Shown here piece by piece: positions 1-11,664 of a stretch of DNA of 64,000 nt. The first letter of the stretch is position 1, and every line of letters starts with the position of its first letter. Made by a program: the position numbers and the translations under genes. Where the stretch lies: NCBI GenBank assembly GCA_008638375.1, contig CM018043.1, forward strand, positions 36,193,981-36,257,980, written 5' to 3'. This DNA is from Nyssa sinensis (Eukaryota; Streptophyta; Magnoliopsida; Cornales; Nyssaceae). The notes under the pieces were generated by a model that saw only the letters and a program-made list of their open reading frames with translations, was not told the DNA's origin and made no database searches.

Positions 1-133
1 AAATAAGAACAAAATATTCACATCCATTTGTCACCTAGAAACATAGATAACAACCCAATAATGCCCAATTTTAACTGCATGAATTAGAAGGAAAACACTA
101 GCAGACTAGAAACAATCAATTGATATCTAAATA

Positions 134-1299
134 AGAAGCACGGACACAAACACTCTTGGACATGCTCTGAACACGTGTTGGACACTTGAAAAAAGAGTGT
201 CCTTTATTTTTTTTGAGTTTTGGGCACATCTTAGACACATTAGAGGTCATTGTGTAATTATTTTTTTAGAAAAAAAAAAAACCTGGTTCATTCTCGTCAC
301 GTTGTTCTCCTGCTTTGTCTCTCTCCAGCTTTTTCTCCTTTCTTTTTTGTCTTCCCTCCATTCTTGTGATCATCTCTGTCCTTCAATGGTCACGTCCTGT
401 TTTGTGTGTGTGAAAGCATTGCTAGAAAGCATGGCTGAGTGTAAACTGGGACTTTCTCATGTGTGGTGCTGCTGCTCTCTATCTCTATCTCACTCTCTCT
501 CTCCCCCTCTCCCTCTCCCCTAAGTTAACCTAAAATTGTTACAATCAAAGTTAAAGACGCATTCTACTTTTTATGGCAGGAATACGACCCTGACAAGTCA
601 CATCTACAGTTTCTCATGTATGGCTATTAACAGAACAACTTTGGCTATCCCACTACACCTATGCTGTAAATAATTCTACCAATTGTTCCGCAGCTGCTAT
701 GGAGGCGGTTAGTTTTATTTTGCAATGGAACTACAAAGTGAAGTAAAGAAATATATATATATATATATATGTATGTATATACACACATAAATTAGGAACT
801 TTTTATTTAGCTCTCTTCAATTAGGAAGAAAAGAATACAGTTAAAGTAATACAAAGTGAAGTAAAGAAAGAAAAATATATTTTACTTTATATATTTGGTT
901 AGAATGAAGAATTCAAGAAATTTTAAAATTTTAAATATATAATTCACTTTTAGAGGAAAATCTTAACTTTCTTGTATGTTTTATAAGAATAATAATAGTT
1001 ATTTTTTGAAAAATTCTATAGTTTGACTCTTTTTTGTATATGGGTTCACCTCCCTTGGGTGCTTTTAAATGAAATCAGTACTTATCAAAAAAATATCTTA
1101 AAATTGTTGTAATTTGTGAATTTTTATGCCAAATTTGATTGAAATAATGTTAGGTTTTTATTAAATGGTCATACAAAAATATAACAAAAAATTTAACTTG
1201 TCCCCAATGTATCATATCTTGCTTTTTGGAGAAATGTCGTGTCTATGTCGTGTCATATCCGTGTCCCATATCCGTATCCGTGTCCATGTCCATGCTTCT
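134..1299. mobile_element. Probable non-autonomous TIR DNA transposon
   Basis: The two ends are inverted relative to each other. The left end reads AGAAGCACGGACACAAACAC, and the right end, read on the minus strand, starts AGAAGCATGGACATGGACAC and continues with degenerate GGACACG/GGATACGG units. Such GGACACG-rich termini occur in plant TIR elements, but I cannot assign a superfamily. The flanks (taaata on the left, tagaga on the right) resemble each other without giving a clean target duplication. The interior is AT-rich with CT and TA microsatellites near 474-520 and 752-770. It has no transposase-like reading frame; the 108-residue frame at 197-523 is low-complexity. The element sits in the leftmost visible intron of the AMSH3 gene. 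Confidence 0.45.
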
Positions 1300-1334
1300 T
1301 AGAGAATAACTAAAACAGAATGATCCCTCTGCCT

Positions 1335-1538
1335 TGTTAGAGTAGTTAGCATGTTAGTCCTATGTATATTAGCTCATCATTAAGGATAATATAGTTTTTT
1401 TATTATCTTTTGCTTTGCCCTACTATAAAGGGCTCTTTTCTTTTCTATGTAATGTAAGTTTCTAGACTTGATTATTTTTTCTAATAAGATATTCTTATCT
1501 TCTCTCTTTTACTTCTAATTCTCTTATTAAAGTTAACA
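1335..1538 (+). repeat. 5' LTR of the copia element
   Basis: The 204-bp repeat begins TGTTAGAGTAGTTAGCATGT and ends AAAGTTAACA, with canonical TG...CA ends. It matches 6701-6900 nearly throughout, apart from point differences and a few indels in the T-rich part. A CTATAAAGGG box lies near 1422-1431 and could be the TATA region of the LTR promoter; that is an inference. Confidence 0.93.
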
Positions 1539-1550
1539 TAGTATCAGAGT
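1539..1550 (+). other. Primer-binding site (copia)
   Basis: TAGTATCAGAGT directly follows the 5' LTR. It matches the plant initiator-Met tRNA complement TGGTATCAGAGC at 10 of 12 positions, as expected for copia minus-strand priming. Confidence 0.85.
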
Positions 1551-2220
1551 AAGGTTGAGATCCAAAGTTGATTAAGAACACTGTACATGCCATGGCAGCC
1601 ACAATAAAACACAGTGATGAAGCTAGTGTCAGCGTTTGTACGGTTGACATCATCAGATCGAGGCAGGACTTGGATGGTTTGGATAAGAATTTCATGGGGA
1701 GTCTTCTAGTATTTTTTTGTAATATTTTTAGATCATTTACTATGGTTTTTGAATTTTCAAATATTTTTGGGAAAAATGGGCTAAAATTTGCGATCTGCGA
1801 TTTCTGAGCCATTTTCTTGGTTTTCATGCTTCGCTTCCCTTTTGAGAGATGTTTTGGGCTTCTTTCAGTTCGATTAAGTTACCCATTGTTGTTTGGTTTG
1901 ATTTTGGACAAGTTTTGTGAGGTTGAAGTATCAGTTGTATTGATTTGTGTGATTGAGTGGTACGCCTTGGGTTTTCTTCGGCTACTTTGGGTTTGATTGA
2001 GTCACCCATCGCTGTTTGATTTGATTTTGGTCAAGTTTATGTGAGTTAGAAGTGTCGGTTGTGTGTTTGGCGGCATGAACAACTTTGGTTTTGGTTCAAT
2101 CTCTGAATCTTTGTTGTTTTTGGCTTGTGGTTGCCTTCTAGTTGCATTGGGTGTTATTTGTTGCATTCTTTTGTGATATGTTTAGTGCATTGGGCTTGTA
2201 TGATATTCAGATTTGTAGAA

Positions 2221-3140
2221 ATGGAAAGTGGAAATTTAGATTCTCTTGAAGCTATTACTGTAAAGTTGTCGAGAGATAATTATGCCTATTGGGCATATGT
2301 AATGAGAAATTTTTTGTTGGGAAAGAATATGTGCGGTTACATTACTAGATTTGTGAAAGCCTCAACTGATTCTAAGGTAAAGAATTATGTTGAGTTGTTG
2401 AACAATTGGGATGTTAATAATGCAAAAATTATTATGTGAACTAATAACTCTGTTGATCAGGCCATTAGAGTACATTTGGCCAAGTTTAACACAACCAAAG
2501 AAATTTGGGATTATGTATCCAAATTATTTGTTCAGTCTAATTTTTCTAAGAGATATCAACTAGAACATGAGATTCGGAGTTGCACGCTAAGGTGATAGGA
2601 GCATTCAGGAGTTCTACTCAATTATGATTAGGTTTTGGAATCAGTTGGCTCTCATTGAGCCTGCAGGGCTGAGCACTCATGAGTTGTATTGTATACATAG
2701 AGAAGAGCAGAGGTTGATTCAATTTTTGATGGATCTTAGGGATGATTTTGAGGGTCTTCGTGGTTCTATTCTCCATCGTTGTCCACTTCCCTATGTTGAC
2801 TATGTGGTTAATGAGTTTTTAGCTAAAGAGGTTCAACTTAAGACTATACCGGAAAAGGGTCTTCTTCCTTTACCTACACAATCCTAAGCCTGCACGGCTA
2901 AGCACTCATAAGTTATATCGTACATATAGACAAGAGTAGAGGTTGATTCAATTTTTGATGGCTCTTAGAGAAGATTTTGAGGATCTTTGTGGTTCTATTC
3001 TCCATCGCTGTCCACTTTCCTCTGTTGACTATGTGGTTAATGAGCTTTTAGCTAAAGAGGTTCGACTTAAGACTGTACCAAAAAAGGGTTTTCTTCCTTT
3101 ACCTACACAAACCGTACTTGCAGTTCCACCCAGATCATAG
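2221..3140 (+). pseudogene. copia gag pseudogene with an internal tandem duplication
   Basis: The start at 2221 encodes MESGNLDSLEAIT followed by the copia gag-like stretch NYAYWAYVMRNFLLG. The frame is broken near 2436 (stop) and 2590. A 229-bp segment is duplicated head to tail (2659-2887 and 2888-3116). Both copies encode a version of IQFLMxLRxDFExLxGSILH. Because 229 is not a multiple of three, the copies lie in different frames. Zinc-knuckle-like codons (C-C-H pattern) follow near 3180-3240 but are also disrupted. No intact Gag can be made. Confidence 0.85.
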
Positions 3141-3368
3141 TTTAATTCACAGAATAAGCAACGAGTCTAAGTTGGTCATGATGAGTGCAGTTGTTGTCGT
3201 GGAAAGGGCTACTGGAAGGCACAATGTCCTAAGTTAGTGAATAAGCAAGTTCGTGGGTCACAATAATAATTTTTTAGAGGTAGGGATCGTCATACTTCAG
3301 CAATTGCACCACCAATTGATGAGTCATCTACATCATCAACTCCCACACTATCTTTAATAGCTGATCAA

Positions 3369-3881
3369 TTGCAGAAGCTCCTTTCCACTCATCAGCATAA
3401 TACTCTTTCAGTTTCTCCCTTTGCAGGTTCCTTTCCTTCTGGATCTCCAAGTATATCTCATACCACTTGGGTGTTTGACTCAGGTGCTACACATCATATG
3501 ACTAGTGATTCATCTTTGTTTACTTCTACCTTTTCTCCTCCTTCTATCTCTGTCCTTGCCACCAATGGCACTCTTATGTCTTTGGTTGGTATTAGTTCTA
3601 TTGTTTCTTCGCACTTATCCCTTTCTGATGTCTATTATATTCTTCAACTTACTTTGAATTTAATTTTTGTTAGTCAACTTTTTTATTTTGGTTATAAAGT
3701 TTATTTTTCTTCTTCTTGTTGTATTGTCCAGGATCCTCGTTCCAAGAAGCTGATTGGGATAGGCCGTAAAAAAGAAGAACTGTATATGTTAGAAGAGTTG
3801 CATGTTCTAAATATGGCAGCTTCCTCAGTTGATTTGTCTTCCTTTCGTTTGAGTTCTAAGTCATCCAACTTTTATTTATGA
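3369..3881 (+). pseudogene. copia aspartic protease region (Pol fragment)
   Basis: An open stretch of 170 codons contains WVFDSGATHHMT at about residues 34-45, the copia protease active-site motif with intact DSGA. It ends at a TGA at 3879-3881, where the family normally has the Trp of an LWH motif at the start of the pre-integrase zinc domain. The downstream frame continues HCHVGHIS. The protease core is therefore readable, but the polyprotein is truncated. Confidence 0.88.
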
Positions 3882-4720
3882 CATTGTCATGTTGGCCACA
3901 TTTCTAGTTCTTGTTTACAGTTTTTAGTTTCGACTGGCAGCTTAAGGCAATTTGCATTGCCACGATATTTCTGATTGTAGTAGATGTAATCTGGCTAAGT
4001 TTACTGCCTTACCTTTTAATAAAAGTTTGACTGTTTCCTTTGCTCCTTTTGATCTTATTCATTATGATGTTTGGGGTCCTATCCCTATCCCTACTAAAGG
4101 AGGGTTCCGATATTATGTTTCTTTTATTGATGACTATATTCGTTATTGTTGGGTTTATCTTATGAAACGTCGGTACGAGTAATTTTCTATTTTCACTGCT
4201 TTTCGTTCAATCATACATACTCAATATTCTGGTATTGTTAAATGCTTTAGGTGTGATTTGGGCGGCGAATATCCCTCTAATGCCTTTATAGACTTGCGAA
4301 GTCTGATGGTACTATTCAACGATCCTCTTGTACAGACACTCCTGAGCAAAATGGTGTGGCTGAGCGCAAGAATCGTCACATCATGGAAATTGCACGATCT
4401 CCTTTGTTGTTTACTAATGTTCCCACTACCTTTTAGGGAGAGGCTCTTCTTACTGGTGTTCATTTAATCAATCGTATTCCTTCCATTATTACTTTTGGTG
4501 TTTCTCGTTTTGAACGTTTGTGTGGTAAGCCTCCTGACTACTTCTCTTTGTGTGTGTTTGTTCCACTTGTTTTGTTCTTCTTTCTCACAATATCCGTACT
4601 ACACTTTCTCCTCGTTCAGCAATATGTGTTTTTCTTGGTTATGGTGAGGGACAAAAAGGGTATCGATGCTAAGATCCTATTGCTAAGAAACTGTCTCTCG
4701 CCATGTGGTTTTTATGGAGC
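3882..4720 (+). pseudogene. copia integrase region, frameshifted
   Basis: HCHVGHISSS (from 3882) is the start of the integrase zinc-binding region. After a frame change near 3945, the stretch 3952-4182 contains CNLAKFTALPF and the catalytic-core segments HYDVWGPIP and FIDDY, which hold the first two acidic positions of a DDE integrase. A stop at 4180-4182 and further frameshifts follow. Remnants in other frames occur up to about 4720, for example the GDEYPS-like block near 4260 and the Glu-region block near 4340-4400. The enzyme cannot be functional. Confidence 0.8.
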
Positions 4721-5003
4721 ATATTCCATTTTTCTCTATTCCTTCTAGTCCCAACACTTTGCCTAAGTCTGATCTCATTTATTTGGATTCCTTTCCTGAT
4801 GATATTTCGCCTGAATCTTATGTTAAAGATGTGCCTATGTCAAATGTCCTATTTCTTCTGATTCCGCGGTTGTTCGTATTCCTCTTCTTTGCACTTATGT
4901 TTACAGGAGCACATCTATTTCTTCTGCAGATTCAGCTCCTCTGCCATCCTTGCTTCTTCCTCAATCAGGTTTTGACATCGCAGATTCCACTTCTTGCTAT
5001 CAT

Positions 5004-5181
5004 AAGCATTTTGTAAGTGTCCTGATCAGTTTGGTTCCTCTAACTCTTGTTATTCTGCTAATTTTTATTCTTTTCTTACTTTTGTTCATCCTAAGCATTT
5101 TCGTAAGTGTCCTGATCAGTTTAGTTTCTCTAACTCTTGTTATTCTTCTGATTTTTATTCTTTTCTTACTTCTATTCATGC
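5004..5181 (+). repeat. 89/90-bp tandem duplication in the copia integrase-RT linker
   Basis: The unit starting AAGCATTTTGTAAGTGTCC at 5004 recurs at 5093 as AAGCATTTTCGTAAGTGTCC, with high identity over the whole unit. The second copy has one extra base, consistent with an original 90-bp in-frame unit. It lies just upstream of the reverse transcriptase region. Confidence 0.8.
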
Positions 5182-5189
5182 TCTTTCTG

Positions 5190-5930
5190 AACCCACCTCC
5201 TATAAGGAAGCTATTCTTGATCATTTTTGGCAACAGGCTATGGATACAGAGTTTTCTGCTTTACATAAGATAGGTACCTGGGAGTTGGTGTCCTTGCCTT
5301 CCGGTAAACATATAGTTGGCTGTAAGTGAGTGTATAATATCAAAACTTGGTTTGATGGTTCTATTGAGCAATACAAGGCTCGATTGGTGGCAAAGGGATA
5401 TGCACAAGAGTATGCCATTGATTACGAGGAGACTTTTGCTCCTGTTGCCAAGATGATCACAGTTCGTACCGTTATAGCAGTAGCAGGAGTTCACCAGTAG
5501 AATCTTTCCCAAATGGATGTCAAGAATGCATTTCTAAATGGGGACTCGACTAAAGAAGTCTTTATGGTTCCTCCTCCCGGTCTTCCTCCACTCTGGAGAG
5601 GTTTGCAAATTCAAAAAAGCAATGTATGGTCTCAAACAAGCTCCTCGGGCTTGGTTTGAAAAGTTCTCTATAGTCATTTGTGATCTCAGATTTCATCCTA
5701 GTGATCGCAACTCTACTCTTTTCCTTCGTTCAACTTCTGTCGGTCGTATTGTTTTTTTGCTATATGTTGATAACATGATTTTTACTGGTGATGATACTGT
5801 TGGGATTTCATTGTTAAAGTCAATTGTAACATCATTTTGAAATAAAGGATTTAGGTCATCTTCATTATTTCTTGAGCATTGAAGTAGCTTATTCTCCTAA
5901 AGGTTATATTCTCTCTCAATCCAAATATAC
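5190..5930 (+). pseudogene. copia reverse transcriptase region, inactive
   Basis: Copia RT motifs are readable in order: [14 protein letters not shown] and [12 protein letters not shown] (5370-5455), QMDVKNAFLNGD (about 5512-5547), then after a frameshift KAMYGLKQAPRAWFEKF (5620-5665) and LLYVDNMIFTGDD (5757-5797). The catalytic YVDD is changed to YVDN. In-frame stops replace Trp codons near 5328 and 5498, and another interrupts near 5838. The element cannot supply its own RT. Confidence 0.9.
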
Positions 5931-6604
5931 TTCTGATGTCATTCAAAAAGCCCAACTCAAAAACACTTGGACAATTGAGACACCTTTGGAACTCAATGTT
6001 CGTTATACTTCCTCTGATGGAGTTCCTTTGCATGATCTCACTTTATATTGAGCTCTTGTTGGTAGTCTGGTCTATCTTGCTGTTACATGTCCTGATATTA
6101 CTTATGCAGTTCATATTGTCAGCCAGTTTGTCTCTTCTCCTACTACTGTTCATTAGGCTGCTATTCTTTGCATATTACATTATCTTCATAGCACCTTACA
6201 CCAAAGTTTGCTCCTATCTTCGTCTTCTTCCTTGGAGGTTCATGCTTATTCTGATTCTGATTGGGCGCAAGCCTACTACTGGTTTTTGTGTTTTTCTGGG
6301 AAACTCTTTTATTTCTTAGAAAAGCAAAAAGCCAACGGTTGTTACTTGTTCTTCTGTTGAGGCTGAGTATCGTGCCATAGCTACCACTACTGCTGAAGTT
6401 GTTTGGCTCCGCTGGTTGTTGGCTGATCTAGGTGTCTCTCTGCCTACTTCTACTCCTATGTATTGTGACAACAAGAGTACTATTCAGATAGCCCATAACT
6501 CTGTCTTCTATGAGCGTACCAAACACAATGACATTGATTGTCATTTTGTGCATCATCATCTTCAACTTGGCATTATTTCTCCCTTTTACATTGCAGTTGG
6601 CTGA
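5931..6604 (+). pseudogene. copia RNase H region, inactive
   Basis: After the RT, codons in shifted frames resemble the copia connection and RNase H domains. From 6320 the frame KSKKPTVVTCSSVEAEYRA, then CDNKSTIQIAHN and RTKHNDIDCHF, is the conserved C-terminal RNase H. A TAG at 6317-6319 stands where the family has Trp. The reading ends at 6604, shortly before the polypurine tract. Confidence 0.87.
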
Positions 6605-6684
6605 CTTCTTTATGAAGTCCCACACGGTGTTGCGCTTCCACTTTCTGCTTGACAAACTCTCGATGTTTTCTGCTGTCACATCAT

Positions 6685-6700
6685 GAGTTTGAGGGGGCAG
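6685..6700 (+). other. Polypurine tract (copia)
   Basis: GAGTTTGAGGGGGCAG abuts the 3' LTR at 6701. Its position and purine run fit the plus-strand priming site of an LTR retrotransposon. Confidence 0.8.
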
Positions 6701-6900
6701 TGTTAGAGTAGTTAGCATGTTAGTCCTATGTATATTAGCTCATCATTAAGGGTAGTATAGTCTTTTTATTATCTTTTGTTTTACCCTACTATAAAGGGCT
6801 CTTTTCTTTTCTGTATAATGTAAGTTTCCAGACTTGATTATTTCTAATAAGATATTTTTCTCTTCTCTCTTTTACTTCTAATTCTCTGATCAAAGTTAAC
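6701..6900 (+). repeat. 3' LTR of the copia element
   Basis: It begins TGTTAGAGTAGTTAGCATGT like the 5' LTR and ends AAAGTTAAC. The terminal A of the 5' copy is missing here, and CTGCC follows immediately. Confidence 0.93.
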
Positions 6901-7334
6901 CTGCCCAACACAATACTTGACTGTGAAAAAAATCTGTCAATATCAGCCTAAATCAGCATGTCATAGGAAGGTCATCAACTTAGAGAAAAGACCACATATG
7001 CACATATTACACTGCAAGCGTGAAATAACAGGGATTTATACAAATTCTTCCCAGATGTAAGCTTATATGTTTATCTCACTACCACCAACTCCAATGTTAA
7101 AATTACATTAAGAAAAAATTGGCCAACAATTATTCCAAGAGACCAACCCAAATAAATACATAATAAAATTCTTGCTAGAGTCTGAGCAGCTTTTACTGCT
7201 TCCAGTTTTAAGCAAACCACATTAAAACAAAACCTTTGTTAACCTAATACGCAAACTTAAAGAGTAGGATACAACAAAACAAAATTATAAGAATTATCAC
7301 AATAAGTTTTAAGCAAGGCTATTGTGAGACTTAC
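6901..7334 (-). other. AMSH3 intron sequence between last visible exon and the copia insertion
   Basis: AT-rich non-coding sequence. It begins at the splice donor after the exon ending at 7335 (GTAAGT on the minus strand) and runs to the copia element. I found no further AMSH3 exon here or in 1-1334, so this intron continues off the left edge. Confidence 0.8.
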
Positions 7335-10300
7335 ATGAATCCACCCAAGCGGAAAAAGGGAAAATTTGTCTTGAACCTCAAAAATTTCTTCTTCATTCAA
7401 TGTCTGACACTGAACATCAAAAGATGCTTCAATAACATATCAATATAATTAATAATAGATACATGTAAAAACTGTCAATGTGAAGTTGATATTACACCAG
7501 ATGTAAATTAGAAAACTTAGATTCAAATGTTACTTGCTTCAATCTACCCATCTAAAGACCACGAAGTCAAAGAAGAACTTGTATCCTAACACTTGTTATG
7601 ATGCCATTAAGAGTATCAACATGTTATTCACACTCAACAAAGTCCTTTGTATGCCACAATTCATAAACTGAGAAAGAGGAAAAGCAAATCTTATTGTTTA
7701 ACCAGTGAGGAATGTTTGTTCCCATTTGCTTCACTGGCAAAAAGCACAGATGAACCTCTCCAAATGGGGAAGGAACTTCCCATCATAATAATTGGGAAAG
7801 GAACTATTCTGTGATATGATCTATCATTGAATCTAACAACCTTTAGTTCTGCTTAAAGGAGTCAAAGTTTCCTCAGTTTGGAATTCGTTATTCATTAGTT
7901 CGAAATTGACAGCCATAATTTTTTTTTTAAAAAAAGGTTAGCATTAAGACTCAGAAAAGAAAACTGAAAAAAAGCATGAAACTAAAAAAAGCTAACAGGA
8001 CTGCATTGATTACTAATATTGAAAAATAATTGTCTTACCGAATCTGAAGTTGACTCCTGCTTTGGAATTATAAGTGTAGTGATGTGGAATACCCTATTTT
8101 TCTACGAACAGATGAAAATTAAAAAAGAAAATTAGAAACCAACCATGCATATAAAACATTAAAAGATAATCTTTTTCCCTTTTCCTTCCTATTTCTAAAG
8201 AACTTTGTGCTTCTCACCAGAGAACCAGCAAGAACACCACATGTTTCTAAGTTTTTTGTTGTGTTTTCTTGTGCCAATCTCAAAAAATCTTCCAACATCT
8301 TTACTGGCTGCAATACAAGTCAAAAAGCATCACATCCAAAAACAAAATTACTAAGCAAGTAAAAATCTTAAAAAGTAAAACCAAAAAACAAAAAGACCAA
8401 AAATCACTAAGAATGAGAAAACCATATTCTGAAACGTAAAGCTCAACATCAGCACACAAGACCTACAATGTGTAAATCCTGATAGGGAATTAGAACCAGG
8501 CATCCCGTTCTGAAAAGGTTTTGCAGGCCCAGGCCTTGGATCTGCAACTCTTGATGGAGAAATTGGCATAAACTCTGGTTGTACTTGAGCAAGAACAGGA
8601 GGTGGAGAAGGTTGCCTAATATTGCCCAATGGAAGACGATCACTCATCGCTTCATTATTCAATGGAGGACACGACTCCTCTGCAGGACACAACCATCTAC
8701 CATCATCTAAAGAGAGCACTGATTCCATGGTTGATTTATTCACTCCCAGATTGCCATCTTGTACTGCCACAAGATCATATTGTCCAGCCTGATTCAGACT
8801 ATAACCCCATAGGTGACACCAGAACAAACATGTTAAAAGCAGGAAAATTTGCAGAAGAAACTCAACATAACGTATGAAGGCGAAAATTAAATTGTAGTTC
8901 ATTAAAATGCCATGAAAATAATATTAATTAAGAACATGAAAACAACAACAGAAATACAAATTAGCAGGCTAAACAGAAATCACTGAGTTTTGTAAAGTCC
9001 TGACCCTGAATTTTCATTTCGAGTCAAGTCAGTATTGCTTGGATAGTGAACCTGTATTACACGATGGAATTAATCAATTCGTGGAGTTTGCAGTCAACAT
9101 AAGATAAATGCCACCCAATCAATTTCACCTTTATCTCTGCGCTAGGTCCAAGCCACTGACCCCGAAGACCATTTGGGCCTAAAAATGAGTGTCTAGACAA
9201 TGTTTCCATCTTTGGAAGAGGTAGAGTAAGAGATCTGCAGGTTAACCAGGAATCATCACAATATGTCACCCTCATAGAAATTAGCATATTTACGGAAAAT
9301 ATGTTCTTGATGTTATGTTTCACATCCAAATATGAATATCAGCAATACATAGCCTATTCTTCTTCAACCTTATGGACAAAAAAAAGGATTAAGAATCAAC
9401 AAAAACAATTATCAGTCAAATTAAATATGACGCAGTGAGAATGTGAGATGAATTAAAGGAGATCAAACCACACGGAAGAGTAAGACAAGCACCTGAGGTC
9501 ACAATCAACTACTTACAACTGCATGTACCTCAGGTCCCACACACAGAAGCACAATGATAAAAACCAAAACCAAAACCAAAATCAAAAACAAAATAAGTTT
9601 TCATGAATGATCCCCAAAACCAAAACCCTCTGCAAACCCACAGTGCAGAATCAAACTATTGAAACATGTTGGGATACTAGTAAAAATTATTACGGGAAAG
9701 CCAAGCCAGGGTAGCACATAACAGGACTCCTATTCTAGTGTCTCTGTGTCATCCTTCCATTCAAATTTCCACTCTCCAAAAACAAACCACAAGTATCTGC
9801 TTGCAGCTCAACTCCATTAGTAATGTCAAATGCACCCCAGGAGATATAGGAGCAGCAGAACTTTCAAAAGCCATAAACAACAATCAAGCTAAGGTTGCAA
9901 TTTTTTGGAAATTTAAAGCTGGAATTATTGATCCTTCTCCTATGCTATAGAAAAAGTCAAAAGTAAAGCTATTCTCTAAGGGCTTTACATATATAATCAG
10001 GTTCAGGGACAACTAAGAAAGCTCTTTATAAATTAGGTGTTTCCTTAAATGCTACTCAGTGGATGAGGGAAGATGAAGAGCCCTAGGAAATTTTCCAGTG
10101 ACAGATTATTAGGAAGATCCTTCAAGGATAATCCATCATTTTGAAGTTACCTTAACAGGCAAAGCCGTAAAGGTAGGTGCTTCTCAGAAAAAAAATCGGT
10201 TAAGTTGAAACTGATAAGAGATCAGCATTCCCCAGATTTCCTTTATTTCAAATATCAAAAACATCATGATCGGTTTATATCCATTATTCATAGCAAAAAA

Positions 10301-11633
10301 AATCAATTAATATTAATCCAATAGGGTTCTTTGAAACTATGACAGAGAGACAGATCTGGCATTAAAGCAGGTTAAACACCATTTAAGTCACAAACACCCT
10401 TGTAAGAGTTTTTATTAAGAAAAGGGAATTCACTACCCGACTTTGCATTTGCAATCTCACAATGAATTTAATTTTGCCTGTTGACACAACTTGACCATGC
10501 TTTCTAATGTTAACTTCCCAAAAACAAACTTCAACAAGTATAATCATCTCTCCATTAGCTGAGCTATACAATACACAAATAAATGACAATCATTTACAGG
10601 CCTTAAAGCTATACAATAATTGTATTGTTGAGTAATATACTTACGGCTTCTGGAATTGCATGCCAATGGAATTCAATGGTAAAACTTGAGTATGATCATT
10701 GTTCTGCTTCCATGAATTCAAAGGAGTCCTGCTGTCTAGCTGCAACCACACGAATGAAATAATGATGGGTGAGTATGGAAAAACCTCAAACGCGATGAAA
10801 ATGCAACAAAAAATTGGAAAACAAAAAATGTCTAAATTTAGATTAAGGCTTCCCACAAACTTGATGTAAATAAGAAAGGCCATGAAGACTAATCGACATG
10901 ATGGCTGAGATACCATGAGGACTAGCCAAAGCCACTTGAGACGAATTAACAAAGCTAGTCAGAAGGTGAGATAGAAGATGAAATATTTGACCGAACCAGA
11001 AAGAAAGGTTCCTGTGAACTTTACTGGACATATATAAAGTACAAGCCAACCAAATATATGGTCAAAGAACCACATGTTCCAAAAGAAAGAAAATTTCAAA
11101 AAAAAAAGAAAAGAAAAATCCCTCAGAACACTTCAAAATTCACAAAAATCACACATTAAAAATCATGACTGAACAAATACCCGCTTATTATCAAGGCTTA
11201 AAGAAGCTTTCTTCTTGACAGAGGACCATTCCAAAGAAGAAGCCTCTGAATAAGTTCTTTCTCGGCCATCAAGTTGATTCTGTTGAGTTCCTGCCCAAGC
11301 ATTGTTCAATTTATCCTCCAGACGTTGGAACTCTGGCTTCAAAGTTTCGAGCTCATCTACTACAACTGACAATTTCTGAAACAATAACATAGCAGCCAAA
11401 AGACACCCTGTCAACAAGTGCACTGTATCTAGAACATATAAAAAGAGTAACTACAAAAATTAGTAAACCCTGCTTACCTTCCTGTAAAATGTTCTTTCTT
11501 TTGGAAGCAAAACCTGGTAATCTCGATGATATGGTATAGTTTCAGACACCAAACTGGGAAAAATAAAGAATAAGTACATGCATCCATATGTCTCATAAGT
11601 TCAGCAATATGGAAAAAAGCTGGTACTCCCCCC

Positions 11634-11664
<31 letters not shown>

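Larger units (their letters stand above)
1335..6900 (+). mobile_element. Degenerate Ty1/copia LTR retrotransposon in an AMSH3 intron
   Basis: This is a nearly complete copia element with short LTRs at 1335-1538 and 6701-6900. A tRNA-iMet-type primer-binding site follows the first LTR and a polypurine tract precedes the second. Between them lie gag, protease, integrase, reverse transcriptase and RNase H in copia order, all broken by stops and frameshifts. CTGCC occurs just outside both ends (1329-1333 and 6901-6905), offset by one base on the left, and is the likely target duplication. The element is antisense to the host gene and lies in the intron after its last visible exon. The LTRs differ at several sites, so the insertion is not recent. 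Confidence 0.93.

Noticed and set aside
197..523. 108-codon plus-strand frame
   Set aside because: Ser/Leu/Phe-rich, CT-microsatellite-driven, inside a TIR element; no homology recognised.
8445..8465. AMSH3 exon 8 donors GTCTTG and GTGCTG
   Set aside because: GTCTTG shifts the frame into a stop and GTGCTG is a poor donor. CATT|GTAGGT with acceptor CCAG|TAAAG keeps the frame and fits the homologues.
8629..8877. 82-codon plus-strand frame
   Set aside because: It is antisense to AMSH3 exon 8 (8467-8798), which explains its openness.
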